A DNA stretch of 5,014 bases from Desulfobulbaceae bacterium (GTDB lineage Bacteria; Desulfobacterota; Desulfobulbia; Desulfobulbales; Desulfurivibrionaceae): NCBI GenBank assembly GCA_003557565.1, contig PWOG01000134.1, forward strand, positions 1 through 5,014, read 5' to 3'. Below the pieces are notes generated by a model that saw only the letters and a list, made by a program, of their open reading frames with translations, was not told the DNA's origin and did no database searches. The translations under genes and the position numbers were made by a program. This document shows positions 3,915 through 5,014 of this stretch, one piece after another (positions within the stretch are counted from its first letter, which is position 1; each line of letters opens with the position of its first letter).

Positions 3915-5014
3915 ATGCGACAACATAACCGGGAACCAACCATGACGGCAAGTTCCCCGGCCACTGTGCAATACCGACAGATAACCGAACTGGTTGAGCA
4001 GGCCCTGGCGGAAAATGACCTGGATACCTTCCAGGACGCCATGCTGCGCTGGTTCCAATTCGAACAGCGGCATGATTTTCCGGATCCGGTGCTTGCTCTA
4101 TGCGCCACTCCTTTCCAGCCCCAACGTCTTGCCAACCTGCCGCCCCAGATTCAACTTTACGTGCTGCAGGAAATTTTCCGGCAAAACATTCCCCGGCTGA
4201 TCGACCTTGGCCCGCAGATTGAGTTTTTGCTTCAACCCGAAGCCCTGACGGGACTGAACAGGGATTTTCAGCAGCCCTTTCTTTACCTGCTGATTGTGGC
4301 TTTGCTCCTGCGGGGAGAGACCGAGCGGGCCGCCGAAATCTTTCAGCGCCACCTCAGAAAACTTGGTTCCTGCGGCCTGCGCGGCTGGTTGCTGTTTTTG
4401 GCCGATGATTATCCCGCCTCCGTCCGTTCCTTCAAGGCCGACCTGAGCCGGCTTCGTCGCCGGGAAGAAAACCCGGCCGCTTTTTTTACCGGTTTTGAAG
4501 GAATAATCCTGATGCTGTCGCTGCTGGCCGACGACAATCATCGTCATCTGTCGCTGATCAAGACGATTATTGGCGACCTGGAGGCTGTCCAACCCTATAA
4601 TCCCCTGCTGCCGGTATACCGGACCCTGGGCGCCACCGCCGACCTGCTGGAAAACCGGGCCAGCAGCGACCACCAGGCCCTGCTGGCGGCACCGCCATTG
4701 GCTGACGACGCCGTCACCACCCTGTTCAGCGGGCTGGCCCAACTCTGGCTGACCGACCGCCTGCCCGCCGCCATGCGACCCATGCTGCAGGATATGGGCC
4801 GCCGGGCGAGGCAGAACAATTTCGGCTGGCTGGCCGCCGGCTACGACAGCCTGCTGCAATGGGGGTCGCGTCGATCCCGGAACCACACACCCGGCGAACA
4901 ACCGGCTTTCGGGGCTGAGTTTGAGGCGGCCACCGGTTTGAGCTGGAACCTTGGCGGCCTCATCAGGGTCACCGAACCCTGGCGCCACGCTATTCTGGCC
5001 TTGAACAGCGACCC
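3915..5014 (+). CDS. N-terminal part of a large helical protein, cut by the window edge
   Basis: The reading frame is open from 3915 to the end of the window (366 complete codons, no stop). I do not firmly recognise the family. The visible part is soluble and almost entirely helical. Two TPR-like helical pairs stand out: LLLRGETERAAEIFQRHLRKLG (about 130-151), and FLADDYPASVRSFKADLSRLRR (about 161-182). Further Leu-rich helices follow to about residue 317, then a polar linker (about 318-334), and a segment ending LIRVTEPWRHAILALNS. The layout recalls from memory the long helical N-termini of large SNF2-type helicases in delta-proteobacteria, but no ATPase motif falls inside the window, so that is a weak guess. 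ATG 3942 (9 codons later) is the main alternative start and ATG 3849 is less likely. Sense-strand codon use is GC-rich, with G/C favoured at third positions, which supports it over the long antisense frame on the opposite strand. Confidence 0.8.
   Translation, partial: MRQHNREPTMTASSPATVQYRQITELVEQALAENDLDTFQDAMLRWFQFEQRHDFPDPVLALCATPFQPQRLANLPPQIQLYVLQEIFRQNIPRLIDLGPQIEFLLQPEALTGLNRDFQQPFLYLLIVALLLRGETERAAEIFQRHLRKLGSCGLRGWLLFLADDYPASVRSFKADLSRLRRREENPAAFFTGFEGIILMLSLLADDNHRHLSLIKTIIGDLEAVQPYNPLLPVYRTLGATADLLENRASSDHQALLAAPPLADDAVTTLFSGLAQLWLTDRLPAAMRPMLQDMGRRARQNNFGWLAAGYDSLLQWGSRRSRNHTPGEQPAFGAEFEAATGLSWNLGGLIRVTEPWRHAILALNSD

Noticed and set aside
3803..4135. Minus-strand frame of 110 aa across the 5' region of the last gene
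   Set aside because: It overlaps the plus-strand gene and its leader, has a Ser/Arg/Cys-rich shadow-like composition, and has no ribosome site or motif.
4098..4988. Long minus-strand open frame (296 aa) opposite the last gene
   Set aside because: It is antisense to the plus-strand frame, has a Gln/Gly-rich composition with no domain, and lacks a ribosome site. The plus frame has coherent helical amphipathicity and good codon use.
1..5014. CRISPR array, tRNA, rRNA or riboswitch
   Set aside because: No regularly spaced repeats, cloverleaf-like sequence with a TTCGA-type arm, rRNA signature or known riboswitch core was found on reading both strands.

Overview
The window is a GC-rich bacterial chromosome segment. 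It holds five protein-coding genes, one cut by the right edge, and two copies of a short non-coding mobile repeat. The organism is probably a Gram-negative anaerobe or microaerophile, perhaps a delta-proteobacterium / Desulfobacterota. That rests only on GC-rich codon use, an MptA-like FolE2, a single-domain bacteriohemerythrin and an N-terminally anchored, probably periplasmic protein. No taxonomic marker gene is present, so it is a weak inference.

Layout. (i) At 18-168 lies a 135-bp element (26-160) with 12-bp terminal inverted repeats that start GTAAG. It is flanked by a perfect 8-bp target duplication, ATCCCTTT, and is best read as a non-autonomous miniature (MITE) of the IS66 family. (ii) On the minus strand at 157-1755 is a tight two-gene unit: an unrecognised all-helical 193-aa protein followed 12 nt later by a FolE2/MptA-type GTP cyclohydrolase. 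The cyclohydrolase gene runs into the element, which supplies its stop codon. (iii) The 1756-2169 gap separates divergent genes and carries a good sigma70-type promoter (2061-2089) overlapped by a dyad. It drives (iv) a plus-strand gene (2170-3045) for an unrecognised single-pass membrane-anchored protein with a Pro-rich linker. (v) At 3109-3242 is a second, diverged copy of the element in the same orientation. Its right end again abuts the stop codon of the minus-strand gene beside it. (vi) That gene (3242-3649) encodes a bacteriohemerythrin with all seven iron ligands. (vii) A divergent intergenic region (3650-3914) is rich in dyads, with one Fur-like, and has an exact TATAAT. (viii) A plus-strand gene starts at about 3915 and is still open at the right edge. 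It encodes a large helical protein with TPR-like stretches.

The genes do not form an obvious single pathway. The most notable signal is the pair of IS66-like miniature elements about 3 kb apart. Both have the GTAA end fused to the 3' end of a minus-strand gene, so the transposon end forms or completes the translational stop. At the folE2 end the target duplication lets the pre-insertion reading frame be rebuilt. It shows that the insertion replaced the original FolE2 C-terminus. No CRISPR array, rRNA, tRNA or intact transposase was seen.
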